Positions 49,880-60,404 of a stretch of DNA of 64,000 nt are shown here, in pieces. Where the stretch lies: positions 240,441,058 through 240,505,057 of the forward strand of contig OY856409.1 in assembly GCA_963693085.1 (NCBI GenBank), in the 5' to 3' direction. The notes under the pieces are model-generated. The model did not search any database. It saw only the letters and a list, made by a program, of their open reading frames with translations, and was not told where the DNA came from. The position numbers were made by a program, and so were the translations under genes. Source of the stretch: Alisma plantago-aquatica (Eukaryota > Streptophyta > Magnoliopsida > Alismatales > Alismataceae). The stretch's first letter is position 1, and every line of letters begins with the position of its first letter.

Positions 49880-51487
49880 TGGATAACATATCATTTTGTA
49901 AACTTTTAGCATATGTTTTACTCCTATCCTAGCATAACTTTTATGGATTTTCTATTCATTTAAGTACCTTAGGGATAAAATCTTGAATTCATACATTTAT
50001 TACTCAGTGTAGGTTAATGCTATGTTGCAACTGTGACTATAGAGTCCACTAGCATCACGACCGCAACGAAGCCTCTACTCTACAACCCCACACCTCGACC
50101 GAGGCCCCCTTCCAACTGAAATAAAGCACCACGACTACAATGGGATGGGACTTTGCCGACCGCAGTAGCTACCGCGACTGTAAGGAGGAGTTCGTTGCGA
50201 CCATGAGCACACGACCCCTGCTAAAAAATTGCGGTTGAAATGATGCCCTACTGTCACAACTACGAAACAAGCCATGAGAGAGACCACTTCCGCAACTGAG
50301 GCAAACTCCCCAGAGCACTGCAATTGTAATGGAGGTTACGACCAGCCCATGCGTCATGACCTTGACCAAAAGTTAAGTCAGTGGGCATCATCTATAAATA
50401 TCCCCCCCTCCACACATCAAATGATCAGATTATCAAGGACTATGAAGTGTTACCAAACTCCATAGTCATTAACATTCATCCCATCGGTCTTGGACCTCTG
50501 AAGATAAAAGTTAGAGGAGAGAGAAGATCACTCATCCTCTTCTTCAAAAGGAGTTGCCATCATCCATGCCCACTCCAGATCTAGATCTGGAGGTATAGTT
50601 GGTGTATCACCTTCTCCCTTCTCTAGATCTATCACCTCCTTCACGTTGTACACTTCACCCCCTTCATTATTCTTGATGTATTTGTCCTTCTGTAATGCAT
50701 TTATACTGCCCATTAACATGTGTGGCTAAACATTTAACTTGGGTTGGGAGTAGCCTCTAAGGCTCCTAAAATGTATATTCTTTCCTCCCGTTGAATATAT
50801 ATATGTTGTTATCACGATTATCTCCATACTCTCATTCTTAACACTTCACTTGTATTCTTAGCTACCATCTTGTGATGTATGATTGTTGGTGCCTTGAAAG
50901 AGTAGTACTAATCTTATCCAGAGTTATGGAGTAGTATGAATGCATGAATGTTTTGGAGTACTAAATCTAATGGTCATATGGTTTGCTTTGCGGTTGTTTA
51001 GCTGTCATCTTGAGAGAGAGGCCACCTTATAATCTAGATCTATCCTAAACTCGAGAGAGGAGGGAATAGACATAATTGATGATTACTTGTAATCTTAATA
51101 AAGGTATACAAAGGGCTTGAGTTTTGCATGTTAGTGAGATATTTTAGTATGTGAAACTCGATCCTAGTTTCCTTCCATACTTTTGTTTCTCACTTCTGGT
51201 TTGACATTGTTCTCTTGTTTTATTTTCTTTCTTTTGCCTTTCTTTCTTTTATTTGGACCATCATCGTTCCTTAGGGAACACCACCTTAATCCACCTTTTC
51301 GTTTGGGGTGTAGGAGTGTTAGGCTACATGTCCTTAGCACTTACCAACCTTGTCCCTATGGTTCGACCTCAATTTACTACATCAGACCCCATATAATAGT
51401 TGTGGGGTCCTGAGTGTTGGGTTATAAATTTAAGAGTCTGACTACTCTAGATCCTCTCCATTTTGAATGTGCGATTTAGGTCGGTCA
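49880..51487 (+). repeat. Athila-2 3' LTR
   Basis: Begins TGGATAACATATC and ends GGTCGGTCA. It aligns to the 5' LTR throughout apart from the contracted AT tract. TATA box TATAAATA is at 50393-50400, followed by a C-run (CCCCCCC). CACGAC/GTCGCG-type words occur at 50030-50360. Confidence 0.85.
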
Positions 51488-51523
51488 ACCATATCCTCTT
51501 GGCTGAAAGCAACAAGACCAACA
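51488..51523 (-). repeat. Copia-2 5' LTR, remaining segment
   Basis: CTCTTGGCTGAAAGCAACA... matches 7261-7288 (CTCTTGGGCTGAAAGCAACA). It is the minus-strand start of the Copia-2 LTR, cut off from 35461 by Athila-2. CCATT follows. Confidence 0.7.
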
Positions 51524-51952
51524 CCATTATCATCCACTTTGAATGTGAGTGTACTATATACTAGCATTTACATTTGTAAGAATGGTAAATATGATTATAT
51601 TGAGATGTCTTACAACTGATTATAAGCCTTGTATAAATAGGAGTGTAGACATTGTAGCACTCTTGTACTCAACAATATGGGACTAAACATATGTAACCAT
51701 TGCATACTCTAATGCTTCCCCTCAACCTGGAGCATGGGTGAAGCACATGTTTATCTTGAAAAGAAATGCAAAACATGAAATATAAACTCAAATTATAAAA
51801 GAAAGATATACACAACCCCTACAAAGTTCACTCCCTGTGAAACACATCATAGTAGAGAAACTAGCGAGCTTTAACCAAAATTGGAGAAATAATGATGTTG
51901 TTGTTGGAGAAAAGTTGTTATTGGTGAAGAAACTTGCTTAAGCACTAAAGAG
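51524..51952. other. sequence between Copia-2 and Sire-1, probable old LTR fragment
   Basis: Contains a TATA box in LTR-like context (TTGTATAAATAGGAGTG at about 51629), then GTACTCAACAATATGGGAC and TACTCTAATGCTTCCCCTCA. On the minus strand the last is GAGGGGAAGC, a polypurine-like tract. This looks like one end of a further copia LTR, but no partner copy is in the window. No gene. Confidence 0.4.
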
Positions 51953-52290
51953 TGTTGGCTAAATGGACATCTATAAATCCCTTTGTTTTGATTATGACAA
52001 ACATTTCATTCTTATTAATCTAACGTGCTACTTGAGTGTGCAGGATGACAAAGCAACAAGGGAAAATCTACAAGCTTACATATTTATAATTTCATGCAAT
52101 GTAATCACTGTTGTAAAAAACTTGTACAAAAATATAATGTACAAGTACTTAGAATTGCATGTAAATCAAGCGTTAGATTCTCCCTAGCTAAACACCACAG
52201 TTAGACAAGTCATCCCATTCAAATAGGATTACTTATGCACACTTACACACATAATTAGTGCCTAAATTGAAACCTTGAAACAGGATCAAT

Positions 52291-52492
52291 CTCGGTCGAC
52301 AAACTCCTCGACCGAGACACTCTCGGTCGACAATCTTCTCGACCGAGAAAGATCCAAAGTAGCTGTTAGACACAACAGACAAGTTAGTTGGTAGTTGAAG
52401 AAAGACGTTGCAAATCACTTGTTCCAGAGAGCCTGTCGGTCGACAAAAGTTCGACCGAGTAGGTGTCTCGGTCGACCATTTGTCGACCGAGA
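52291..52492 (+). promoter_or_regulatory. four-hairpin cluster in the Sire-1 LTR
   Basis: Arms and loops: 52291-52299/52308-52316 (9-bp arms, 8-base loop), 52322-52330/52339-52347 (9 and 8), 52436-52443/52451-52458 (8 and 7) and 52466-52476/52482-52492 (11 and 5). Each arm contains the core TCGGTCGA, with two CpGs. The cluster lies about 140-340 bp upstream of the TATA box. Palindromes in this region are known in maize Sireviruses with a different core. Confidence 0.85.
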
Positions 52493-52627
52493 TGGTCTCT
52501 GACAGCAACTGCAGAATTAATTAATTAGCCGTTGTTAAAACAACAACTTTGTACCTAACGGCTAGTTAAGCACTTAGAAACCCCTAGAAGTTGTCTAGAA
52601 TGTCCTTAAGCTTCCTTAGGACATTCC

Positions 52628-52635
52628 TATAAATA
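52628..52635 (+). promoter_or_regulatory. Sire-1 LTR TATA box
   Basis: TATAAATA in CCTATAAATAGGAC. The same box is in the 3' LTR at 59661-59668. It is the presumed polymerase II promoter for the genomic RNA. Confidence 0.75.
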
Positions 52636-53373
52636 GGACAAGCCATAGGACACATAAACCAACTGGTTTTACACTTGTTACACTTGAGAAATACTTGAGC
52701 ATACTTGAGCAATCTGTTGCAAGCAAATTGAGCATTGTGATCATTGGCCTATTTTCTCCTTAGCTCAAATTCGTGTCCTATAGGCTAGAATCTCCTACCC
52801 ACAGCAATCACATGTTCACACATTTGGTTAGGAGATCTATACGCTTGATCTAGGCATATCAAGCCTTGGGCTTTAAAGGATAAGTTGTAATTTCCTTTTT
52901 CTTTCTTATTCCCTATTACTGTTTGTACTCTCCTTGCTACTCCTAGGTTGGAGGCTGCGGATTGGAGAGGGTGAAGATCTTCTTGGCAAAGAAGGAGACT
53001 TTGAGCTACTTCAGAAGGCTGGTGCAACGGGAGGTTACTTCTAGAGAGGAAGGCTACTTCAAGGGGGAGCTTGGAGTTACTTCAAGAAGGCTACCTCAGG
53101 GTTGGTGCACCTACTTCAAGTGAAGGTTGTTCAAAGGGTGTGGTTGAAAGTATTGTATTTTGTATAAATCCTCGAGAGGTAATAAAATAAATACTTTCAA
53201 ATCCCGGTTGGGTAAGCAACCGGGTAGTGGACTGACAACTATAGTATTTGCTATAGTTGGAACCACTCTAAACGCCTGTCTCCTTCTTCTAATCTCAATT
53301 TTGGTTGTTTGAGTTAAATAATTATTAAAATCACTATAAAACTCTATTCACCCCCCCTCTAGTAGTTTTCAAT

Positions 53374-53385
53374 TGGTATCAGAGC
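53374..53385 (+). other. Sire-1 primer-binding site
   Basis: TGGTATCAGAGC two bases after the LTR end is an exact complement of the initiator-methionine tRNA 3' end. Confidence 0.93.
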
Positions 53386-53420
53386 AAGGCTTCAAGGAAC
53401 CCTAACAAGGTCTTGAAGAA

Positions 53421-55127
53421 ATGGGTGACGGAGTTCTCAACAACCTCAACATTGAAGGGACACTTGTTGCTAGGCCTCCAGCGTTCGATGGAACAAACTA
53501 CCAATATTGGAAGAGAAGGATGCAATTCTACTTCCAAGGAATCAACTGGGATCTATGGAGAATGGTGTCTACTCCATATATGCTCCCTCAAAATGAATTT
53601 GCGGAATGGGATGCAAACACGGTAAAGCTGGCCCAAATGAATGCAAAAACTGTAAGTATCTTATATTATTCTATTTCGGTAGGAGAATTTAATAGAATAT
53701 CAAATTGTGATACAGCTTATGATATTTGGCATAGACTGTCCATAACCTATGAGGGTACAGTCCAAGTCAAAAATTCCAAAATTAGCTTGCTTAAAACGAA
53801 GCTTGAACATTTTCGTATGGATCCTAATGAATCTATTAGTGAAATGTTTTCAAAATTCTCTACCATTGTTAATGGTTTAAGTGCCCTAGGAAAACCTGTC
53901 CTTGAGGAAGATCAAGTATCAAAAATCCTTCGATCACTTCCTCCAAAATACAAGCCAAAGGTGACAGCCATTGAAGAAGCAAACGACCTCACTCGACTCA
54001 AAATGGAGCAACTCATCGGCAATTTAGAAGCTCATGAGGCAGATCTAGAAGAGGAAGAAAGAAGAGAACGTGAACGTCAAAGTGGGAAGAAGAAGGATGT
54101 GGCTCTTAAAGCTTCAAAAGTCGTCACACAAGAAAGTGAGGAGTCAAGTGAAGAAGAAGGAGAAGAAGCCTTGATCGTCAACGGTAAGAAATACAAAAGG
54201 TTTAAATCTAACAAAATTTCTAGTTCGTCTACCCCTCCCAGATGCTTTGAATGTGGGAAGAAAGGGCATTTCAAAAATGAATGTCCCAAAGCAAAGAAGG
54301 GAAAGAAAAGCTCACACAAGAAGAAAGGAGAAAAAGCCTATAAAGCTGCATGGGATGAGTCAAGTGAGAGTGAAAGCGGAGAAGAGGTGGAATGTCTAAT
54401 GGCAAGAGAAGACAATGAAGACTCTCAAGAGGTAAGCCTAATTGATATTCCTAAAGAAGAGTTAGTTACTAATTTACAAGAAACTCATGATAAATATATT
54501 GATGCCAAGAAGAAACTAAAGAAGGCTATAAAATCGAATGATGAGCTCATTGCCAAATTAGATAAACTTTCTTCTGAAAAGAACAACACTGATCTTGAGA
54601 ATTTATCTTTAAAAACATCTTTAGATGATTGTACTAGAAAGCTACTCACTTTGGAAACAAATGTTGATCTTCTTTCTAAAGAAAAGACTGAATTATTAGC
54701 TAAACTACAAGATTTTCAAACTCAGCCTATTTTGTGTAACCATTCGGACTATGATAATCTTGTAAAGGAAAAGGACTCATTGTTTTCTGATTTAGATCAA
54801 GCAAGAAAAGATCTACACAAGAAAATGAATGACATTGCTATGTTGCAAAGAGAACTTTATGAGTTAAGAAGAAAAGATATACTTGATAACATACTAAGAG
54901 TTGGCACTGTTTTCAATGGAAGAAAAGGTTTGGGATATGCTCCAAAGAAAAATCAACCCAAAAGAACTCAAACTAGGTTTGTACATAAAAACACAATGGC
55001 TAGAAAGAGAAATGAAGTTGATTCTATTACTTGCCATTTCTGCTTACGGCTTGGACACTATTCCTTTTCATGCCCCTACAAGACTAAGGAGTCCGACTTA
55101 GTTTGGATCCCAAAACCCCAAACTTAG
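53421..55127 (+). CDS. gag: Sire-1 Gag, intact (568 residues)
   Basis: Capsid-nucleocapsid protein of the virus-like particle. It starts at ATG 53421, 36 bp after the primer site. Residues 1-210 form the copia Gag (UBN2-like) domain: FDGTNYQYWKRRMQFY near 20, WDLWRMV, and the LEHFRMDPNESISEMFSKF segment. Residues 210-270 are acidic/basic and charged. A perfect CCHC knuckle CFECGKKGHFKNEC is at about 275-288. A long Lys/Glu/Leu coiled-coil region covers 340-500. A second CCHC-like knuckle CHFCLRLGHYSFSC is at about 538-551, followed by the tail VWIPKPQT. It ends in two consecutive stops (TAGTAG, 55125-55130). Length and the two knuckles fit Sireviruses. Frame and start are clear. Whether Gag and Pol are made as one polyprotein is not: pol lies in the same phase 440 bp on, behind several stops. 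Confidence 0.93.
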   Translation: MGDGVLNNLNIEGTLVARPPAFDGTNYQYWKRRMQFYFQGINWDLWRMVSTPYMLPQNEFAEWDANTVKLAQMNAKTVSILYYSISVGEFNRISNCDTAYDIWHRLSITYEGTVQVKNSKISLLKTKLEHFRMDPNESISEMFSKFSTIVNGLSALGKPVLEEDQVSKILRSLPPKYKPKVTAIEEANDLTRLKMEQLIGNLEAHEADLEEEERRERERQSGKKKDVALKASKVVTQESEESSEEEGEEALIVNGKKYKRFKSNKISSSSTPPRCFECGKKGHFKNECPKAKKGKKSSHKKKGEKAYKAAWDESSESESGEEVECLMAREDNEDSQEVSLIDIPKEELVTNLQETHDKYIDAKKKLKKAIKSNDELIAKLDKLSSEKNNTDLENLSLKTSLDDCTRKLLTLETNVDLLSKEKTELLAKLQDFQTQPILCNHSDYDNLVKEKDSLFSDLDQARKDLHKKMNDIAMLQRELYELRRKDILDNILRVGTVFNGRKGLGYAPKKNQPKRTQTRFVHKNTMARKRNEVDSITCHFCLRLGHYSFSCPYKTKESDLVWIPKPQT

Positions 55128-55568
55128 TAGAAGTGGAATGTAGTTGAGATATGACCAAATGCTTTATTTTGCTATTTATATTGTCTTATCTCAACTAAAA
55201 GGTGTCATGCATATTGTTATTATTTTTCTGCATTGTTGTTCTGAAACAGAAACCTTGTCGGTCGAAGTATTGTCGACTGAGCTTTGGATCGGTCGAAGTA
55301 TTGTCGACCGACTGGATGTCTTTAACAAATCAAAATTTACAGCACCTATTTCGGTCGAAAATTGGTCAACCGAGCAAATTTCTGCGTTTCTTTGCTTGTA
55401 ATACAGTAACCTTCTCGATCGACAAATTGTCGACCGAGACAGATATCGGTCGAACAATTGTCGACCGACTGGTTTTCTGTATCAGAACTTTTATACAAGT
55501 ATGTACTTAAAAAGTTTCTAACCATATCGGACCATCACATGGGTACCAAAATCTACATTTTAATGCAG
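55128..55568 (+). promoter_or_regulatory. Sire-1 gag-pol spacer with five hairpins
   Basis: Noncoding stretch that separates Gag from the protease. It contains five inverted pairs with the LTR word: 55258-55265/55273-55280, 55289-55296/55304-55311, 55351-55358/55366-55373, 55414-55423/55429-55438 and 55446-55453/55461-55468 (some with one mismatch). It ends in TTTTAATGCAG (to 55568), a good 3' splice-site match, right before the protease codons. Related copia elements have continuous Gag-Pol here, so an intron, internal promoter or inserted LTR-derived segment is possible. Confidence 0.65.
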
Positions 55569-57176
55569 GAATGGGTAGTTGACAGTGGATGCTCCAAACA
55601 TATGACTGGGAACAAGGATGCATTTCAAACTTTTGAAGAAAAGAAAAGTGGAACGGTCACTTTTGGAGACAATGGTAAGGGAAAAATCGTTGGAATAGGT
55701 AATGTTGGAACAAACCTAGAAATTAAGAATGTTCTACTTGTTGATGGTTTGCACCATAACTTGATAAGTGTTAGCCAATTATGTGATAGTGGTTATGATG
55801 TTTTATTTAACAAAACCTGCTGCAAGTTATTAATAGAAAATACTACAAATGTTGTTTATGAAGGAAATAGAGTTGGAAATCTTTATATTCTTAAACCTAA
55901 CTCTATGAAAACAGTAGTGGGAAAATGCTTGCTTGCAAATGACAATACCTTACAAATATGGCATAAAAAGCTAGGACATGCTAGTTCACATGTTATCAAA
56001 AAGTTAGTGAAATATGATCTTGTTCGTGGATTGCCCACTTTATCCTTTGATCAAGTTGAAAACTGTGAACCATGCACAATGGGAAAGCAAACTAAAACAT
56101 CTTTCAAATCAAAACATGTACTTAGCACCAGTAGATCATTAGAATTAATTCATATGGATTTATTTGGACCAATGAGGACACAATCAATCGGTGGTAAGAG
56201 ATACTGTTTTGTTATTGTTGATGATTATAGTAGATATACATGGGTACATTTTATTGCAACTAAAAATGATACTATTCATGTTTTTATGCAATTTTGTTCC
56301 AAGATTGAAAATCTCTTACAAAATAAAATATGTACCATTAGAAGTGATCATGGTGGGGAATTTGAAAATCATACATTTGAAGAGTTTTGTACATCTCAAG
56401 GATACACTCATAATTTTTCTGCTCCACGCACCCCACAGCAAAATGGTATAGTTGAAAGGAAAAATCGATCACTACAAGAAATGGCTAGAACTATGATGCT
56501 TGAACATAACACACCCAAAACCATTTGGGCTGAAGCTGTCAACACTGCATGCTATGTGCTAAATAGAGTAACTGTTCACTCTCATTTAAAGAAAACTACA
56601 TATGAATTAATACATTCTAAGAAACCTAGAGTTGACTATTTTCATACATTTGGCTCCACATGTTATATCTTAAATACCAAAGACGATAGAGATAACTTTG
56701 ACTCAAAATCACACAAAGCATTCTTTTTGGGATATTCCACTTCTAGCATAGCTTTTAGAATATATAACACTATATCTAGAAAAGTTGAGGAATCTATTCA
56801 TGTTTCTTTTCATGAAGAATCCCCATCTGAAAATCTAGAAATCATAGATCTCACTAATCAATTCGAAAATTTAAACATACCAAACGATAGTGAGAAAGGT
56901 GCTACAAATAATCACCAAACTGAACCACAACCTACACCTAGACTTATTAAAGATCATCCTCAAGAATTAATTATTGGAGATCTTAATGATAAAGTCAAAA
57001 CTCGTTCTTCCTTTAAAGATGTTGCAAACATGGCTTTTGTTTCTATCATTGAACCTAAAAAGATATCTGAAGCTCTTAAAGATGACTATTGGATAATAGA
57101 CATGCAAGAAGAATTGAATCAATTCACTAAAAATGATGTATGGGATTTAGTTCCTAAACCACAAGATAAACCATAA
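55569..57176 (+). pseudogene. pol: Sire-1 protease, integrase and RT N-terminal region (pol, first part)
   Basis: The open phase extends back to about 55458 with no ATG there; the conserved protein begins at EWVVDSGCSKHMTG. The protease active site is D-S-G at about 55581. The integrase zinc domain is HKKLGHASSHVIKKL...CEPCTMGKQ (about 55962-56090). The catalytic residues are Asp in LIHMDLFGP (about 56154), Asp in IRSDHGGEFEN (about 56346) and Glu in QQNGIVERKN (about 56452), a complete DDE triad. The C-terminal GKKP-like part includes FGSTCYIL and KSHKAFFLGYS. The frame ends at 57174-57176, where a single-base loss shifts the phase just before the RT block [11 protein letters not shown]. The rest of pol is open in the next phase, so this is one lesion. 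I call it a pseudogene only because of that break. Confidence 0.88.
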
Positions 57177-58603
57177 TAGGAACTAAATGGGTTTTTAGGA
57201 ACAAGCTAAATGAGTCAGGAGAAGTAATAAGGAATAAAGCTCGGTTAGTAGCACAAGGATATAATCAACAAGAAGGAATAGATTTTGATGAAACATATGC
57301 ACCCGTAGCTAGACTTGAAGCCATTAGAATGTTACTAGCTATTGCTGCCCATAAAAACATCAAACTCTATCAAATGGATGTCAAAAGTGCTTTTCTAAAT
57401 GGCATCATTCAAGAAGAAGTTTATGTTGCCCAACCACCTGGTTTTGAAATTCCAGAAAAAGGTGACTATGTTTATAAACTTAAGAAAGCACTTTATGGTT
57501 TAAAACAAGCACCTAGAAATTGGTATGAAAGGCTCAAAACATATCTTTTTGATAATGGTTTTTCTATTGCAAATTTAGATTCTACTTTATTTTTCAAAAC
57601 ATATACATCTGATTTCCTAGTTGTGCAAATATATGTTGATGACATTATTTTTGGAGCTTCAAATGATTCATTGTGCACACAATTTAGTGATATTATGCAA
57701 AAAGAATTTGAAATGAGCCTCATGGGTGAACTAACTTTCTTTCTTGGTTTTCAAATTAAGCAAACATCTGCCGGAATATTCATAAGCCAAGAAAAATATA
57801 CTAAAGAACTCTTAAAACGTTTTGGGATGGATCAATGCAAACATGCTACTACTCCTATGGCTACTTCTGTCAAAATTGATAAGGATGAAAATGGGGAACC
57901 TATTGATGATTCCTTATATAGAGCCATGATTGGTAGTTTGCTTTACTTAACAGCTTCTAGACCGGACATTATGTTTTCTGTTGGTCTTTGTGCTCGATTT
58001 CAATCACAACCTATGCATTCTCATTTTCTAGCAGTTAAACGAATTTTTCGTTACCTAGCCGGTACTACTTGCTTTGGTTTATGGTATCCAAAAGGACAAT
58101 CCTTGGATTTCAAAGCTTATACTGATGCGGATTATGCTGGTTGTCGACTTGATCGTAAGAGTACTAGTGGTGGTTGTTTCTTATTTGGGAGAGCTTTAGT
58201 ATCTTGGTTTAGCAAGAAACAAAATACGGTTGCCCTATCTACAACTGAAGCTGAATATATGGCAGCTGGGTCTTGTTGTGCTCAAGTGCTTTATATGCAA
58301 CAAGTGTTAAGCAATTATGGTTTTAATCTTTCATCTACGCCTATTTTTTGTGACAACACAAGCGCCATAAACTTAGCACACAATCCTATTTTACACAGCC
58401 GAGCTAAACATATTGAAATCCGTCATCATTTTTTAAGGGATCACATCTCCAAAAATCATGTTTCCCTTCATCATGTTGATACGGAAGATCAATTGGCTGA
58501 TATTTTTACAAAACCGCTTCCACTAGATCAATTTAACAACATTAGGAAGCAATTGCTTATCACTCCTTTGGAGGATGTTTTCTTTGATATTTGTGCTACT
58601 TAA
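57177..58603 (+). pseudogene. pol: Sire-1 reverse transcriptase and RNase H (pol, second part)
   Basis: RT begins right at the frameshift: [27 protein letters not shown], then [33 protein letters not shown], the catalytic YVDD (57632-57643), FLGFQIKQ and [15 protein letters not shown]. RNase H has the acidic residues in [20 protein letters not shown], then [21 protein letters not shown] and [20 protein letters not shown], ending [16 protein letters not shown] and a stop at 58601-58603. No other stop is seen. All motifs of an active copia RT are present. Without an upstream fusion there is no natural start, the first in-frame ATG (57329) being inside the RT domain. Confidence 0.93.
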
Positions 58604-58985
58604 AAAGCTCTTGTTTACATTTTTGGTTTTTAAATGGACATCTTTTTCATTCGATTTGATGGGATATCTAATTAAGGGGGAGTTTTTATTCTTAACGGTT
58701 ATCTTTTTGAAATGACAAAGGGGGAGAGATAAATATAAAACTAAAATTTAGTAATTATGTAAAACTCAATTAATGAGTTTCATAAATAAACTCTTGGCTT
58801 TACATTGAAAGTTGCTATATTCCCAAATGATCTGGATTTCATGTTCCATAATTCATGGGGAATAATAAGCACACATTTTATACACAAGAGAAAAAGCTAC
58901 AAAAGGTAATCTAAAGGTATGAAACTCATATGTTTTATATTTCCTTTATTTTGGAAATGTTTGTCATCTTTAAAAAGGGGGAGAT
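58604..58985 (+). other. Sire-1 3' noncoding region with multiple polypurine tracts
   Basis: Three purine tracts: AAGGGGGAG (58674-58682), AAAGGGGGAGAGA (58717-58729) and AAAAAGGGGGAGA (58972-58984). The last abuts the LTR. Repeated tracts are a described Sirevirus trait. A 13-mer TAAATGGACATCT (58631-58643) repeats the start of the LTR (58992-59004). Confidence 0.8.
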
Positions 58986-60404
58986 TGTTGGCTAAATGGA
59001 CATCTATAAATCCCTTTGTTTTGATTATGACAAACATTTCATTCTTATTAATCTAACATGCTACTTGAGTGTGCAGGATGACAAAGCAACAAGGGAAAAT
59101 CTACAAGCTTACATATTTATAATTTCATACAATGTAATCACTGTTGTAAAAAACTTGTACAAAAATATAATGTACAAGTACTTAGAATTGCATGTAAATC
59201 AAGCGTTAGATTCTCCCTAGCTAAACACCACAGTTAGACAAGTCATCCCATTCAAATAGGATTACTTATGCACACTTACACACATAATTAGTGCCTAAAT
59301 TGAAACCTTGAAACAGGATCAATCTCGGTCGACAAACTCCTCGACCGAGACACTCTCGGTCGACAATCTTCTCGACCGAGAAAGATCCAAAGTAGCTGTT
59401 AGACACAACAGACAAGTTAGTTGGTAGTTGAAGAAAGACGTTGCAAATCACTTGTTCCAGAGAGCCTGTCGGTCGACAAAAGTTCGACCGAGTAGGTGTC
59501 TCGGTCGACCATTTGTCGACCGAGATGGTCTCTGACAGCAACTGCAGAATTAATTAATTAGCCGTTGTTAAAACAACAACTTTGTACCTAACGGCTAGTT
59601 AAGCACTTAGAAACCCCTAGAAGTTGTCTAGAATGTCCTTAAGCTTCCTTAGGCCATTCCTATAAATAGGACAAGCCATAGGACACCTAAACCAACTGGT
59701 TTTACACTTGTTACACTTGAGAAATACTTGAGCATACTTGAGCAATCTGTTGCAAGCAAATTGAGCACTGTGATCATTGGCCTATTTTATCCTTAGCTCA
59801 CATTCGTGTCCTATAGGCTAGAATCTCCTACCCACAGCAATCACAAGTTCACACATTTGGTTAGGAGATCTATACGCTTGATCTAGGCATATCAAGCCTT
59901 GGGCTTTAAAGGATAAGTTGTAATTTCCTTTTTCTTTCTTATTCCCTATTACTGTTTGTACTCTCCTTGCTACTCCTAGGTTGGAGGCTGTGGATTGGAG
60001 AGGGTGAAGATCTTCTTGGCAAAGAAGGAGACTTTGAGCTACTTCAGAAGGCTGGTGCAATGGGAGGTTACTTCTAGAGAGGAAGGCTACTTCAAGGGGG
60101 AGCTTGGAGTTAATTCAAGAAGGCTACCTCAGGGTTGGTGCACCTACTTCAAGTGAAGGCTGTTCAAAGGGTGTGGTTGAAAGTATTGTATTTTGTATAA
60201 ATCCTCGAGAGGTAATAAAATAAATACTTTCAAATCCCGGTTGGGTAAGCAACCGGGTAGTGGACTGACAACTATAGTATTTGCTATAGTTGGAACCACT
60301 CTAAACGCCTGTCTCCTTCTTCTAATCTCAATTTTGGTTGTTTGAGTTAAATAATTATTAAAATCACTATAAAACTCTATTCACCCCCCCTCTAGTAGTT
60401 TTCA
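58986..60404 (+). repeat. Sire-1 3' LTR
   Basis: Same length as the 5' LTR, every position offset by 7033. The four hairpins are preserved without change (59324-59525). About a dozen substitutions, for example G to A at the copy of 52025 and C to T at that of 52969. Confidence 0.95.

Larger units (their letters stand above)
35462..51487 (+). mobile_element. Athila-2: Ty3/gypsy (Athila-type) element with a Ulp1-like third ORF region
   Basis: LTRs at 35462-37137 and 49880-51487, primer site, gag, protease, RT/RNase H, integrase, a CpG-word array, a large broken ORF region and a purine tract. The element sits in the Copia-2 LTR; flanks GGCCA (5') and the -ACCA- context (3') suggest an imperfect duplication. 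It is 16.0 kb, long for Athila because of the post-pol ORF region. All genes have lesions. Confidence 0.85.
51953..53371 (+). repeat. Sire-1 5' LTR
   Basis: Begins TGTTGGCTAAATGGACATC and ends GTAGTTTTCA. It contains four perfect hairpins with TCGGTCGA...TCGACCGA arms (52291-52492) and a TATA box TATAAATA at 52628-52635. Downstream lies an R-U5 region with repeated phrases of the GGCTACTTC / GAGTTACTTC type (about 53000-53120). Confidence 0.95.
51953..60404 (+). mobile_element. Sire-1: nearly intact Sirevirus-type Ty1/copia retrotransposon
   Basis: Two 1419-bp LTRs (51953-53371 and 58986-60404) with TG...CA ends, a perfect 5-bp target duplication AAGAG (51948-51952 and 60405-60409), an initiator-tRNA primer site, gag, pol and a canonical polypurine tract. 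I count about a dozen substitutions between the LTRs, roughly 99% identity, so insertion is recent relative to everything else here. Sirevirus traits are the long Gag with two CCHC-like knuckles and a coiled-coil tail, several polypurine-like tracts before the 3' LTR, and clustered palindromes in the LTR. The element is 8452 bp long. Confidence 0.93.

Noticed and set aside
52233..52508. Minus-strand 91-codon frame repeated identically at 59266-59541
   Set aside because: It lies in both copies of the Sire-1 LTR. Duplication reflects LTR identity, not a gene family.
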